A DNA stretch of 52,850 nucleotides from Nostoc sp. GT001. Lineage in GTDB: Bacteria > Cyanobacteriota > Cyanobacteriia > Cyanobacteriales > Nostocaceae. The stretch is from the NCBI RefSeq assembly GCF_030382115.1, contig NZ_JAUDRJ010000003.1:1348626-1401475 (forward strand). The letters run 5' to 3'. The notes beneath the pieces are model-generated. The model saw only the letters and a list, made by a program, of their open reading frames with translations, was not told the origin of the DNA and did not search any database. Below, one piece after another: positions 36,754-45,640 of this stretch (positions are counted from its first letter, which is position 1; each line of letters begins with the position of its first letter). Made by a program: the position numbers and the translations under genes.

Positions 36754-38107
36754 GTGAATTTGGACGATTTAGCTTTGCAGATAGAGAACATGCGTAAGCG
36801 CGTCGCCCTCTTGCAACGCCAGAGCGAACAGCAAGAAGCAGAAGCAGATATTGAACTCGTTACCGCAGTATTCAAAGAAGTTTACCTGGCTTTGGAAGAA
36901 CTTCAACTAGTGAATGAAGATTTAAAGCAGCAGAATGAAGAATTATCCAAAACTCAACAGGCTTTGGTAGCAGAAGGTCAACGCTACCAAGAATTATTTG
37001 AGGAAGTACCAGACGCTTATTTTGTGACTGATACAAAAGGGATAATTCAGGAAGCTAACTCAGCCGCCACCACTCTGCTTAACATTTCTAAAAGTTTGTT
37101 GTTGGGTCAATCCATAGGGATTTTTGTGCTTGAGAAAGAAGTAATTGCTTTTCATTTGAAACTAAATCATCTGCGCGATCGCACCCAATTCCCAGACTGG
37201 AAAATGCAAGAGTGGGAAGTAACCCTGCGGCCGCATGACAAAACACCTATTATGGCTGCGGTTAAGGTTGCTGCTATCCGTAATCAATCTAGTGAGTTAG
37301 TTAGTCTGCACTGGCTATTGCGGGATATTAGCGAAAGCAAGCGAACCCAAGCCAAGCTGCAATGGGCAGAAGAGGCGATGCGACAAGCGCTTGCTAAAGA
37401 AAGGGAGTTTAGCGAACTTAATTAAATCCCGCTTGCTCACCATCACTTCCCATGAGTTTCGCACCCCTTTGGCTACCATCCACTCTTCTGCGGAATTACT
37501 AGAATATTATCGCCACCTCTGGAGCGAGGAGCGACAACAAATCCACCTGCGTCGCATTCAAACATCAGTGATGCATATAACTCAGTTATTGAATGATTTA
37601 TTAGTACTGAGTCAGGATGAAACAGGCAAGTTAGACTTTAATCCAACACCCATAAATTTAGTGGAATTTTGCCGCGATTTATTAGAAGAATTACAACAGA
37701 GCGATCGCTCACAACATGCGATCGTTTTTAGTAGTGAGTGCCCATGTACATCAGCTAATTTAGACGCCAAACTACTGCGCCAAATCTTAAGTAATTTATT
37801 CTCAAATTGTCTAAAATACTCTCCCATTGGCAGTACAGTTAGGTTTTCTGTAACCACTGCCAACGAGCAAGCTATATTCCAGACTCAAGACTCTGGTATT
37901 GGCATTCCCCCTTCTGACATTGAACACATCTTTGAACCCTTCCATCGCGCTAGTAATACAGCCAATATCCCAGGAATGGGATTGGGGATGTCCATCGTCA
38001 AGCAGGCTGTAGATTTACATGGCGGCGAGATGACAGTTGAAAGTGCGATCGGTACGGGAACTACCTTTACAGTCATTCTGCCATTTTCAATAAATTTCCA
38101 TGTATAG
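36754..38107 (+). pseudogene. PAS-containing sensor histidine kinase split by a 4-bp TTAA duplication
   Basis: The frame starting at GTG 36754 (AGGAG 7 bases upstream) encodes a coiled coil (about 1-75), a PAS domain (about 76-200) and a signalling helix, and stops at 37425 after ERE-FSELN. The +1-shifted frame continues with KSRLLTITSHEFRTPLATIHSS (HisKA, His codon at 37451), NLFSNCLKYSP, QDSGIGIPPSDI and GMGLGMSIVKQAVDLHGG. At 37418-37425 the DNA is TTAATTAA; with a single TTAA the protein reads SELKSRLL without a break, as in related kinases. It is therefore one kinase of about 450 residues broken by a 4-bp duplication, unless the duplication is a sequence error or the second half is translated separately from 37391. 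Confidence 0.85.
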
Positions 38108-38291
38108 CTAATCAATCACTTTTATTTATTGAATTTAGAAAAAAAAGTAATTGCTTGTATGCTGGAAGGTCTTTAAAGTAGAGTTAGCTAGGTCAACAAT
38201 GAGTTGATTGTAAAGTTTTTCTTAGCAGTAGCTTAGGGAAACGAATTCAAAGACTTTGTATCTTTAAATATGAGCTTAAAATATTACGCCT

Positions 38292-38729
38292 GTGGTAATC
38301 TCTAACAAATCAGAATACGCACTTCTAGCCCTGTTAGAGTTAGCAACCTGCTACCCTAACGGTGAAGCCCTACAAATTCGAGAAATAGCGGCCTTGCAAG
38401 ATATCCCAAACCGCTATTTAGAACAACTCCTAGCGACATTAAGACGTGGAGGTTTAATTAAGAGTATACGCGGAGCCAAAGGTGGCTATGTTCTGGCACG
38501 AGATCCTGGAAAGATTACAGTGTTGGATGCTTTTAGCTGCATGGAAGGATCAGATATTGTTGTCTCTCCTTCTGAGCCGACTCCCAACACGGTAGAAGGT
38601 GAGCTAATTCAGGAAGTTTGGCAAGAAGCACGTCAAGCTGCTAACTCCGTTTTGGAAAAATATACACTCCAAGACCTTTGTGAACGAAGATCAATCCGAG
38701 AACAGAAGGAACTAATGTATTACATTTAA
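38292..38729 (+). CDS. Rrf2 family transcriptional regulator
   Basis: A 145-residue winged-helix regulator. The N-terminal SNKSEYALLALLELATCYPNG, then IREIAALQDIPNRYLEQLL and IRGAKGGYVLARDPGKITVLDAF are standard Rrf2. The three clustered cysteines that bind an Fe-S cluster in IscR are not present: the effector region has only SCMEGSD and a later LCERR. It is thus closer to the cluster-free CymR-like type, which senses through partner proteins, though this is inference. GTG start. No cysteine or Fe-S genes adjoin. Confidence 0.9.
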   Translation: MVISNKSEYALLALLELATCYPNGEALQIREIAALQDIPNRYLEQLLATLRRGGLIKSIRGAKGGYVLARDPGKITVLDAFSCMEGSDIVVSPSEPTPNTVEGELIQEVWQEARQAANSVLEKYTLQDLCERRSIREQKELMYYI

Positions 38730-38817
38730 CAAGGATGGCCAAATAATTACTAATTTGTAATTCGTAATTAAAAAGGGAAGATGAAAGTAATAACGAGACA
38801 ACCTGTGACGTTGTTAT

Positions 38818-39210
38818 ATGCCTGAAGTCAATTTTCAACAGCCTATAAATAGTGCTGCTACTCTCGTGGAGAGTTATGCAGCAGGAAAACGGAACTTTAG
38901 TAAAGCAGAACTGGGTAATGCTGATTTGCAAGGTATTAACTTGAAAGGATCTGACCTGAGTTATGCTGACCTGAGTGAAGCTAACCTGAGTAGCGCTAAT
39001 TTGAGGGGAACTGATTTGAGCTTTGCCGATCTGAGTCAAGCTAATCTGAAGGATGCCGATCTTAGGGGAGCATTATTGATGTCAGCGAATCTCCGCCAAG
39101 CCGCTCTTAAAGGAGCGAACCTGGAAAAAGCAGACTGCGATCGCAACACCCATTTTCCCCAAGATTTCGACCCGGTGAAAGCGGGTATGCAGATTAAATT
39201 TGAAGATTGA
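38818..39210 (+). CDS. Pentapeptide repeat protein
   Basis: A 130-residue protein. After a 20-residue lead (INSAATLVESYAAGKRNFSK) come about twelve to fourteen consecutive A(D/N)LXX repeats, for example AELGNADLQGINLKGSDLSY and ADLSEANLSSANLRGTDLSF, which fold as a right-handed quadrilateral beta helix. A short tail (HFPQDFDPVKAGMQIKFED) caps it. This tail type is common in cyanobacterial pentapeptide proteins of unknown role. No signal peptide; cytoplasmic. Confidence 0.93.
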   Translation: MPEVNFQQPINSAATLVESYAAGKRNFSKAELGNADLQGINLKGSDLSYADLSEANLSSANLRGTDLSFADLSQANLKDADLRGALLMSANLRQAALKGANLEKADCDRNTHFPQDFDPVKAGMQIKFED

Positions 39211-39295
39211 TTAATTTAAGTTGAGCGATCGCACTGGCCTCAAGATAGAAGATATTTCTCTCAAAAGAGTTGTATTTTGGTAAAAAAGCCTATCT

Positions 39296-39796
39296 ATGAG
39301 GTTGACAATGGAGGCGAAAAGTGAAAACCTCAACCGACGCGCACCACTAATTACTGCTGGAATTTTTCTTGGTGTGGGTCTTGGAGGGTTTATTGATGGA
39401 ATTTTACTGCATCAAATCCTCCAGTGGCATCACATGCTCAGTAACATTAGACCTCTGACAAACAGGGCGAATATAGATTTGAACATGGTATGGGATGGGT
39501 TCTTTCATACCTTGGATTGGGTATTCACCGCAACTGGACTTGTGTTACTATGGCGTGCTGGAAGACGTGATGATGTTCCTTGGTCATCACAGACCTTTAT
39601 TGGATCGATACTGATTGGTGGTGGATTGTTCGACTTGGTTGAAGGTTTAATTGACCACCAAATTCTCGGTGTCCATCATGTTAAACCAGGCCCAAATGAG
39701 TTAGCTTGGGACTTAGGATTTCTGGCATTCGGTGCGCTACTTGTTCTCATCGGCTGGCTAATGATAAAAAAAGAGTCAAGAGTCATTAGTCATTAG
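39296..39796 (+). CDS. DUF2243 family membrane protein
   Basis: A 166-residue integral membrane protein with four helices. The family pattern is clear: LITAGIFLGVGLGGFIDGIL, then HQILQWHHML near residues 43-52, FFHTLDWVFTATGLVLLWRA, and LVEGLIDHQILGVHHV. The conserved His/Asp pairs in these helices suggest metal or proton binding; family function is unknown. ATG at 39308 is an alternative start. Its last codons (AGA GTC ATT AGT CAT TAG) are the beginning of a GTCATTA repeat array, which supplies the stop. Confidence 0.87.
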   Translation: MRLTMEAKSENLNRRAPLITAGIFLGVGLGGFIDGILLHQILQWHHMLSNIRPLTNRANIDLNMVWDGFFHTLDWVFTATGLVLLWRAGRRDDVPWSSQTFIGSILIGGGLFDLVEGLIDHQILGVHHVKPGPNELAWDLGFLAFGALLVLIGWLMIKKESRVISH

Positions 39797-40000
39797 TCAT
39801 TGGTCATTGGGCATTGGGCATTGGGTATGCAGAAGAGACAAAGGTAGACAAGGAAGAGGGGGAAGACTTGGGAGAGACTTGTTCAATAATTCCTCCTTGT
39901 CCCCCTGCTCCAACTCATTACTCATTACTCATTACTCATTACTCATTACTCATTACTCATTACTCATTACTCATCCGCTCCCCCACTCCCCACTCTCCTC
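39780..40000. repeat. Heptamer array (GTCATTA, GCATTGG, TCATTAC)
   Basis: GTCATTAGTCATTAGTCATT and GGGCATTGGGCATTGG are followed, after about 70 bases of mixed sequence, by at least eight copies of TCATTAC. The array begins within the end of the DUF2243 gene and ends 2 bases before the DUF4129 gene. Translation of it as an N-terminal extension of the next protein is possible in one frame but unlikely. Confidence 0.9.
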
Positions 40001-40001
40001 T

Positions 40002-40607
40002 ATGACAGATACTTTTGAAAAAACTAGCTGGAGTTGGCAGTTGTCTCAATTCCAACAACAAGCAGGTGAATGGTGGGAATACCAGTTTTACCGCTTTGAA
40101 CGGGCTTTACCAGAATTGCCTACTGGATGGTCAATTAGTCCAAGGCTTAGTGAATTGCTGAAATTCCTGTTTTGGCTGGTACTGGGATTATTTATAGCGT
40201 GGGTGGGTTGGCGATTATGGCGAGAATTCAGTCCCTACATATATTCTTGGCTAAATAGAAGTAGCAATTTCACTGATTTTCGCGTCAAAAATCGCTCTAA
40301 TGAGTCATCTATTGCCCTTTTATTGGAGCGATCGCAAGAATTTTATCGTCAAGGTAATTACCGTGAGGCTTGCCGTTGTGTTTATTTAGCGATGTTGCAG
40401 CAGTTGGATAAAAATGCGATCGCACCCCACAAACTTAGCCGTACCGATGGAGAATATCTGCAATTGCTGCGATCGTCTGTGACTCCCATACAGCCTTATG
40501 AAACTCTAATTACGACTCACGAGCAATTATGTTTTGGTAATGCTGAGATTTTGCCAGACAATTATGAGCAGTGTCGGCAAGCTTATCGAGAAATTTCCCC
40601 GGAATGA
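40002..40607 (+). CDS. DUF4129 domain membrane protein
   Basis: A 201-residue protein with one strong membrane helix (about 50-72, LLKFLFWLVLGLFIAWVGWR) and a C-terminal DUF4129 domain (FYRQGNYREACRCVYLAMLQ, then SRTDGEYLQLL). DUF4129 commonly accompanies transglutaminase-like and MoxR/DUF58 genes in membrane complexes, but none lies here. The frame is open upstream to 39807, but that part consists of heptamer repeats. I take ATG at 40002 because the conserved sequence starts there. Confidence 0.82.
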   Translation: MTDTFEKTSWSWQLSQFQQQAGEWWEYQFYRFERALPELPTGWSISPRLSELLKFLFWLVLGLFIAWVGWRLWREFSPYIYSWLNRSSNFTDFRVKNRSNESSIALLLERSQEFYRQGNYREACRCVYLAMLQQLDKNAIAPHKLSRTDGEYLQLLRSSVTPIQPYETLITTHEQLCFGNAEILPDNYEQCRQAYREISPE

Positions 40608-40611
40608 AAAA

Positions 40612-40637
40612 GAGACGTTGCAATGCAACGTCTCTAC
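40612..40637. terminator. Perfect palindrome between convergent genes
   Basis: AGAGACGTTGCA and TGCAACGTCTCT form 11-12 bp arms with at most one unpaired base, in the 47-bp gap between the convergent DUF4129 gene and argD. It can act as a terminator for both strands and also belongs to a dispersed Nostoc palindrome class (GAGACGTTGCAATGCAACGT). Termination is inferred from position. Confidence 0.7.
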
Positions 40638-40654
40638 ACAAAACAAACAATATT

Positions 40655-41935
40655 CTATTTGGTAAGAAGAGCGATCGCCTTGTCCACAGCTTGCAAGGCG
40701 GTGTTGACTTCCGCCTCTGTAACAATTAACGGTGGCACAAACCGGATTACTTTTGGCCCGGCTGGTACTAGCAATACACCTTCCTTGATGGCAGCATTGA
40801 CGACATCGGCTGCGGTTATCTCGATGTCGGCTCGTAACTCCAAACCGTTGATTAAACCCCAACCCCGAACTTCGCTAATGTGCTGAGGATATTTTGCCGC
40901 GATCGCCTTTAATCCAGATCGCAACTGTTCGCCCCTGTCTTGCACATTCTGCAAAATATTTTCCTTTTCCAATGTCTGACAAACACTGAGTGCTACACCA
41001 CACACAAAAGGATTTCCGCCAAAGGTGCTAGCGTGTTCTCCTGGTTGAAAAACATCGCAGAATTTTTTGCTCATCATTGCACCGATGGGGACACCGCCAC
41101 CCAAGCCTTTAGCACTGGTGAAAATATCCGGTTCAACGCCAAGATGTTCGTAAGCCCATAATTTGCCGCTGCGCCCCATACCAACTTGCACTTCGTCGAA
41201 AATCAACAAAATGCCAGTTTCATCACAAATCTGTCGGAGCTTTTTGAAATAGGCAACATCTCCTGGACGTACACCGCCTTCTCCCTGCAATGGCTCAATC
41301 AGAATCGCCGCTACCCGATAATCGCCTTCATCCAACTCGCTAATCGCCACTTCCACAGCGTTAATATCGTTGTAATTTACGTAGTGGAACCCAGGAACCA
41401 AAGGATCAAAATATTTTTGATACTTCGGTTGTGCAGTGGCGGTAATCGTTGCCAAAGTCCGTCCGTGGAAACTGGCATTGGCGGTTAAAATAATCGGTTT
41501 TTCAATGTCTAATACTGTGTGGGCATATTTCCGCGCCAGTTTAATTGCGGCTTCGTTAGCTTCAGCACCAGAGTTGCAGAAAAATACGCGATCGGCACAG
41601 GAACGATCGACAAGCCATTTTGCCAATTCACCTTGCTCAGGAATGTAATACAAATTAGAGACATGGTGCAGCTTTTGGATTTGGCGTGTTACCGCCTCTA
41701 CCATCGCTGGGTGGGCATGTCCTAAAGTACAAGTAGCAATTCCCGCTACAAAGTCCAGATATTCCCGCCCCTGTGTATCCCAAACCCGACATCCAGCACC
41801 CCGTTCTAGGGCTAAGGGAAACCGGGCGTAGGTAGACATCACAGCTTCATTAAAGCTCTCTGTATCAAAGGGACTAGATGCTGACCCTGAATCTGGGGGG
41901 ATGGTGGCTTGGTCAACGAGAGTTTGTAGGCTCAC
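40655..41935 (-). CDS. argD: Acetylornithine aminotransferase
   Basis: A 426-residue class III PLP aminotransferase that converts N-acetylglutamate semialdehyde to acetylornithine in arginine synthesis. Seen: GAGCRVWDTQGREYLDFVAG, FCNSGAEANEAAIKLARKY, ILLIFDEVQVGMGRSGKLWA with the cofactor Asp, and the Schiff-base lysine in DIFTSAKGLGGGVPIGAM. The C-terminal RFVPPLIVTEAEVNTAL is typical. An N-terminal extension of about 20 residues precedes the core. In Nostocales, arginine feeds cyanophycin. Closely related ornithine and aminobutyrate enzymes are less likely given these motifs. Confidence 0.93.
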   Translation of the reverse strand: MSLQTLVDQATIPPDSGSASSPFDTESFNEAVMSTYARFPLALERGAGCRVWDTQGREYLDFVAGIATCTLGHAHPAMVEAVTRQIQKLHHVSNLYYIPEQGELAKWLVDRSCADRVFFCNSGAEANEAAIKLARKYAHTVLDIEKPIILTANASFHGRTLATITATAQPKYQKYFDPLVPGFHYVNYNDINAVEVAISELDEGDYRVAAILIEPLQGEGGVRPGDVAYFKKLRQICDETGILLIFDEVQVGMGRSGKLWAYEHLGVEPDIFTSAKGLGGGVPIGAMMSKKFCDVFQPGEHASTFGGNPFVCGVALSVCQTLEKENILQNVQDRGEQLRSGLKAIAAKYPQHISEVRGWGLINGLELRADIEITAADVVNAAIKEGVLLVPAGPKVIRFVPPLIVTEAEVNTALQAVDKAIALLTK

Positions 41936-42264
41936 TACCGCTCCTCCTGAAAGTTTTTCATTATATAGTTATTTACTAGTTTCCTAGAAATCCCTAAAAA
42001 ATACTTTTTATTTAGCACAACTCGTACTTCTTCTTAGGCTAACGCTTATATAACCTCAAACGCACGGCGGTGGTGAAAAAAAACTTTTTACTCAACGCTT
42101 GAGCAAGAGTATGAGCGACAGGCAATTTGCATAGGCGCAGCCCAACTTAGGCACCGCAAGTCTTGCATAGAGTCCAGGGGTTTTCTTACGGATGTACATA
42201 CTTCACTCGTCAACTGCTGTTTAACCTGGGGTTATTACTTGAACAATTTCAGACGTATAAGAGA
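41936..42264. other. Gap upstream of argD
   Basis: This stretch of about 330 bp should hold the argD promoter at its left end. A degenerate repeat piece (GCATAGGCGCAGCCCAACTTA) is at about 42130-42150. There is no reading frame or RNA that I can support. Confidence 0.5.
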
Positions 42265-42267
42265 TAA

Positions 42268-42304
42268 GTACAAAAAAACTCCCTTCATCGCAGAGGGGAG
42301 TTTA
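42268..42304 (-). terminator. Rho-independent terminator on the minus strand
   Basis: On the minus strand, AAACTCCCC, a short loop and GGGAGTTT are followed by a run of T (the AAAAAAA at 42270-42276 on the plus strand). It lies 18 bases past the stop of the small minus-strand gene at 42322-42516, so that gene has its own terminator. Confidence 0.8.
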
Positions 42305-42321
42305 GCGATAAATTGAAAATG

Positions 42322-42516
42322 TTACTGGCTCAGTAGCCCAACAAACATTTCAAGGTGCATCTTAGCTTTGTGCAAATTCAGCAGGTTCTCTTGGTCAAAC
42401 CGATCAGAGTAAGCCATTCTCCTACCTTCCAATGTTATTTTGATAAGTGCTGCTTGCTCATCTGTGGGTGAATTCATTTCATCTATCACCCCTTCAAAAA
42501 GAAGAGGCGAAAGCAC
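42322..42516 (-). CDS. Small protein of unknown function
   Basis: A 64-residue, mostly helical protein; the second half (ENLLNLHKAKMHLEMFVGLL) is amphipathic. A GTG at 42516 has GGAGGG well spaced upstream; ATG at 42477 is an alternative and would give 51 residues. The strong terminator just after the stop supports a real gene. I do not recognise a family. Its C-terminal helix could mediate protein-protein contact. Confidence 0.6.
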   Translation of the reverse strand: MLSPLLFEGVIDEMNSPTDEQAALIKITLEGRRMAYSDRFDQENLLNLHKAKMHLEMFVGLLSQ

Positions 42517-42713
42517 AAGAAGACCCTCCAGAATTCTGTAGACGCGCTATCCAAGAAGCACTAGATAAGAAAAAAGGTAAGTAGTCCTGAGTTATTGGAC
42601 TATTAGTATAGATAACTTTAAAGTTAGTAGAAAACTAGAAAAAGTAGGCTAAAAGTACTATTTTTAACTCATTCTCAACACTTGAGCAAAAATATCAACG
42701 TATCCAAAAAGAG

Positions 42714-43732
42714 TTGATGGCTGGGGCGATCGCTCTTGGCGGTGTTTTCTTCATTGGCACTTTGTGGTATTGGCTAGTGGAGGGCTGGTCATGGGAAGAT
42801 GCAGCTTACATGACAGTCATCACTTTAGCCACTGTGGGATATGGAGAGACGCACCCACTCGGTAGCCGAGGACGATTATTTACAATTGCCCTAATTTTGT
42901 TGGGTGTAGTCAATATCGGTTACATTGTCAACAGATTTACAGAAGCGATCATTCAAGGCTACTTTCAACAAGGAATTCGGCTACAGCAACAGAGGCGGTT
43001 AATGGAATCCCTGACAGAACATTACATCATCTGTGGATTTAGTCGGACTGGTCGCCAAATTGCCAAGGAATTTCGGGCAGAAGAGGCACCTTTTGTAGTG
43101 ATTGATTCGGAGATTGAATCAGTACAAAGGGCGCAGTCTGAAGGTTACACAGCCTACCAAGGTGATGCTACATTAGATGACACACTTTTGAAAGTTGGTA
43201 TTGAACGGGCGGTTTGCATCGTTGCAGCCCTTCCTTCTGATGCTGAAAATTTATACATTGTATTATCAGCTAAAACACTGAATTCGGGGATTCGGGTGAT
43301 CGCACGGGCAAGCACAGAAGAAGCTTTGCAGAAGTTACGACGGGGGGTGCAGATGAAGTGATATCCCCCTATATTACTGGTGGTAAGCGCATGGCTGCTG
43401 CGGCACTCAGACCCCAGGTTTTGGACTTTGTAGATGGGATTTTGACAGGTGCAGACCGCCAATTGTATATGGAAGAATTTTTACTCGACCCGGCTTTTTG
43501 TCCTTTTGTGGGTCAAAGTTTGCAAAAGGCGAGATTGCGATCGCAATCTGGGGCATTGGTTCTCGCAATTCGCCGTGTTGATGGCACTTTAATCGGCGGT
43601 CCCACTGGCGATACGATTTTAATGCCAGGAGATCGGCTAATTGGTATGGGTACAGCAGAGCAATTGCGTAGCCTGAATCAAATTCTCGGCCCAATGAATT
43701 CCAAGAAACTGCGACGACCGAAAAATAGTTGA
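42714..43732 (+). pseudogene. Potassium channel with TrkA-N/RCK domains, frameshifted
   Basis: A two-helix K+ channel: first helix MAGAIALGGVFFIGTLWYWL, pore helix and selectivity filter TLATVGYGETHPLG, second helix IALILLGVVNIGYIV, then an RCK (TrkA-N) domain starting YIICGFSRTGRQIAKEF with FVVID. The frame stops at 43361 after RRGVQMK. The next frame (to 43732) continues with ADEVISPYITGGKRMAAAAL and a TrkA-C domain. At 43342-43347 there are six G; adding one base gives RRGGADEVI, so one base is missing. Upstream, the frame is open to 42648 reading STLEQKYQRIQKEL, but with only an ATT where a start is expected. The gene is probably one 360-residue channel, either inactivated or misread. Confidence 0.85.
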
Positions 43733-43797
43733 GCTTATTTAATTGCTTTTTTATACTAATTATGTATTGTTATATAGTCATAATTGCGTAAACAGAT

Positions 43798-44547
43798 TTA
43801 GACTTTCCCAAATCGCCGCTCCCGTTGTTGGTAGGCACACAAGGCGCGGTGAAATTCGGCACGGTCAAAATCGGGCCAGAGAGCATCGGTAATATAAATT
43901 TCTCCATAAGCCATTTGCCAGAGAAGAAAATTTGAGAGACGCATTTCCCCACTGGTGCGAATTAACAAATCTGGGTCAGTAATTCCGGCTGTGTACAAGT
44001 GGCTCTCAAATACCTGTTCATTAATTTCATGGGGTTGGAGCATACCTTGCTGGACTTGCTTTGCGATCGCCTGACAAGCTTGTAAAATTTCCTGCCGTCC
44101 GCCATAATTAGTTGCTACCGAAAACCGGATACCGCGATTATTCTTAGTTTCTTCCATTGAACGGGAAATTTCTTCTTGGAGCGATCGCGGCAGGTCTTGC
44201 AAATTCCCTACAAACTTAATTTGAACATTCTCTTCGACCATTTCGCGCAGTTCTTGGCGCAAAACTCTTTGAAATAGAGTCATCAAAAAATCTACTTCTT
44301 CTTGCGGTCTTTTCCAGTTCTCCGTTGAAAAAGCATAAGCTGTCAACGCCTGAATTCCCCAATCCTGACAACAGCGAAGTAAATCTTTAAGAGCATCTAC
44401 TCCTCGTTTATGACCCATAATTCGGGGTAGACCCTGACGTTTAGCCCATCGACCATTACCATCCATAATTACCGCCACGTGCTGCGGCAATAGTTCTCGT
44501 TTTAAATCAGTAGGTAAATCTTGCAGTTTAGTTTGTTGTGCTGTCAT
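43798..44547 (-). CDS. uppS: Isoprenyl (undecaprenyl) diphosphate synthase
   Basis: A 249-residue cis-prenyltransferase that builds the C55 lipid carrier for wall and polysaccharide synthesis. Seen: [20 protein letters not shown] with the catalytic Asp, [28 protein letters not shown], and the C-terminal [20 protein letters not shown]. It overlaps the end of cdaA by 4 bases, so translation is coupled. It ties in with the wall genes and glycosyltransferases elsewhere in the window. Confidence 0.96.
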   Translation of the reverse strand: MTAQQTKLQDLPTDLKRELLPQHVAVIMDGNGRWAKRQGLPRIMGHKRGVDALKDLLRCCQDWGIQALTAYAFSTENWKRPQEEVDFLMTLFQRVLRQELREMVEENVQIKFVGNLQDLPRSLQEEISRSMEETKNNRGIRFSVATNYGGRQEILQACQAIAKQVQQGMLQPHEINEQVFESHLYTAGITDPDLLIRTSGEMRLSNFLLWQMAYGEIYITDALWPDFDRAEFHRALCAYQQRERRFGKV

Positions 44548-45467
44548 TTTTTATCTCGAGAAGCGGTCGATGGTAATCTGAGTAAACGTGAAACCAGTGC
44601 TAGTGTCTTGCCACTTATCCGACGAACAAAACTCAACAGACCAGGAGCAACAGCTTCCCTATCCACGTTTGGAGACAAAAGGGCATCTAATGACTCTTTC
44701 AGTTTCCGAATCGTCAGCGGTCTATTTAGGGTTCCCCGTTCCGCTAAGGAAATAGAACCCGTTTCTTCAGAGACAACGACACAAATGCAATTTTCGACCC
44801 GCTCAGTAATTCCCATTGCCGCCCGGTGGCGTGTTCCCAACTGGCGCGAGGCTGTGCGTCCCGAAAGTGGCAAAATTATACCCGATGACACTATTCGTGA
44901 TCCACGAATCAGTGTTGCCCCATCGTGTAACAAGGTTTTCGGCTGGAAAATTGTCTGGATCAGTTCTTTAGAAACTTCCGCATTTAGCTTTACTCCTGGC
45001 ACAGAAAAATCTCGCTCATCAATTGGCCCTGTGGTTTCCACAATTAGTAAAGCTCCAATGCGGTTTTTTGACAATTCTTTAACAGCCTCAACAATTTCAT
45101 CAATTACACTATCAGATTTAGGGATTGCCAGCCGATCGGGTTGAAATAGCTGGCGGAATTCGCCACGTCCCAATTGCTCCAAAAATCGCCGAAACTCTGA
45201 CTGTAGAGCAACTGCCATCGCCACAGCACAACCAATTACCAATTTTTCTAATACAAAACTTAGCAGAGGTAGTCCTAATCTGCCACTTAGTGCCGAGGCT
45301 AGCATTAAGATAATGAATCCCCGCACCATCCACAGTGTCCGGCGCTCACTAATGATAACTAGTATCATGTAAGTCAGCGCCAGCACCAACACAATATCCA
45401 GAGTCCCAAGTAGCAAGGACTGTGACCATCCTAGGTTTGTCAGCCATTGCTTCCACCAATCTCTCAT
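44544..45467 (-). CDS. cdaA: Diadenylate cyclase (c-di-AMP synthase)
   Basis: A 307-residue membrane enzyme making cyclic di-AMP. Three N-terminal helices (about 17-85) precede the DAC domain, whose two catalytic motifs are visible: DGA in [15 protein letters not shown], and RHR in [29 protein letters not shown] lies between helix and motif. C-di-AMP controls potassium and osmotic balance in many bacteria, which makes the nearby K+ channel of interest. A basic 30-residue tail ([17 protein letters not shown]) ends the protein. It is the upstream gene of the pair with uppS. Confidence 0.95.
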   Translation of the reverse strand: MRDWWKQWLTNLGWSQSLLLGTLDIVLVLALTYMILVIISERRTLWMVRGFIILMLASALSGRLGLPLLSFVLEKLVIGCAVAMAVALQSEFRRFLEQLGRGEFRQLFQPDRLAIPKSDSVIDEIVEAVKELSKNRIGALLIVETTGPIDERDFSVPGVKLNAEVSKELIQTIFQPKTLLHDGATLIRGSRIVSSGIILPLSGRTASRQLGTRHRAAMGITERVENCICVVVSEETGSISLAERGTLNRPLTIRKLKESLDALLSPNVDREAVAPGLLSFVRRISGKTLALVSRLLRLPSTASRDKK

Positions 45468-45494
45468 GACATCTGGATTAAACTTTTGCCTCTA

Positions 45495-45640
45495 ATTACG
45501 ATTGGGAGTTAGGAGTTAGGAGTTAGGAGTTAGGAGTTATGAGTTATGAGTTATGAAAAAACTTAAAGTTCACAACTACTAACTCATAACTTAAAATTCA
45601 CAACTCCTAACTTCTAACTATTAACTCCTAACTCTTGATT
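45495..45640. repeat. STRR array between lysA and cdaA, entering lysA
   Basis: GGAGTTAGGAGTTAGGAGTT and GAGTTATGAGTTATGA are followed by inverted-type units (ACTCATAACTTAAAATTCAC, TAACTCCTAACTC). The right part lies within the last codons of lysA (ELGVNS and stop are written in GAGTTAG units). The array can fold back on itself. Confidence 0.9.

Noticed and set aside
38641..39039. 132-codon minus-strand frame with regular SxTQVS repeats
   Set aside because: It is the antisense shadow of the pentapeptide repeat gene; the periodicity is inherited from the sense strand.
39807..40001. 65-codon N-terminal extension of the DUF4129 protein
   Set aside because: It is made of TCATTAC and GGGCATTGG heptamers; the conserved protein begins at ATG 40002.
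42490..42587. Plus-strand frame reading QKEEAKAQEDPPEFCRRAIQ and ending DKKKGK
   Set aside because: Looks vaguely coding, but it lacks a start codon, overlaps the small minus-strand gene antisense and is too short to assign.
44521..45144. 207-codon plus-strand frame over uppS/cdaA
   Set aside because: Antisense shadow of the strongly supported cdaA gene.
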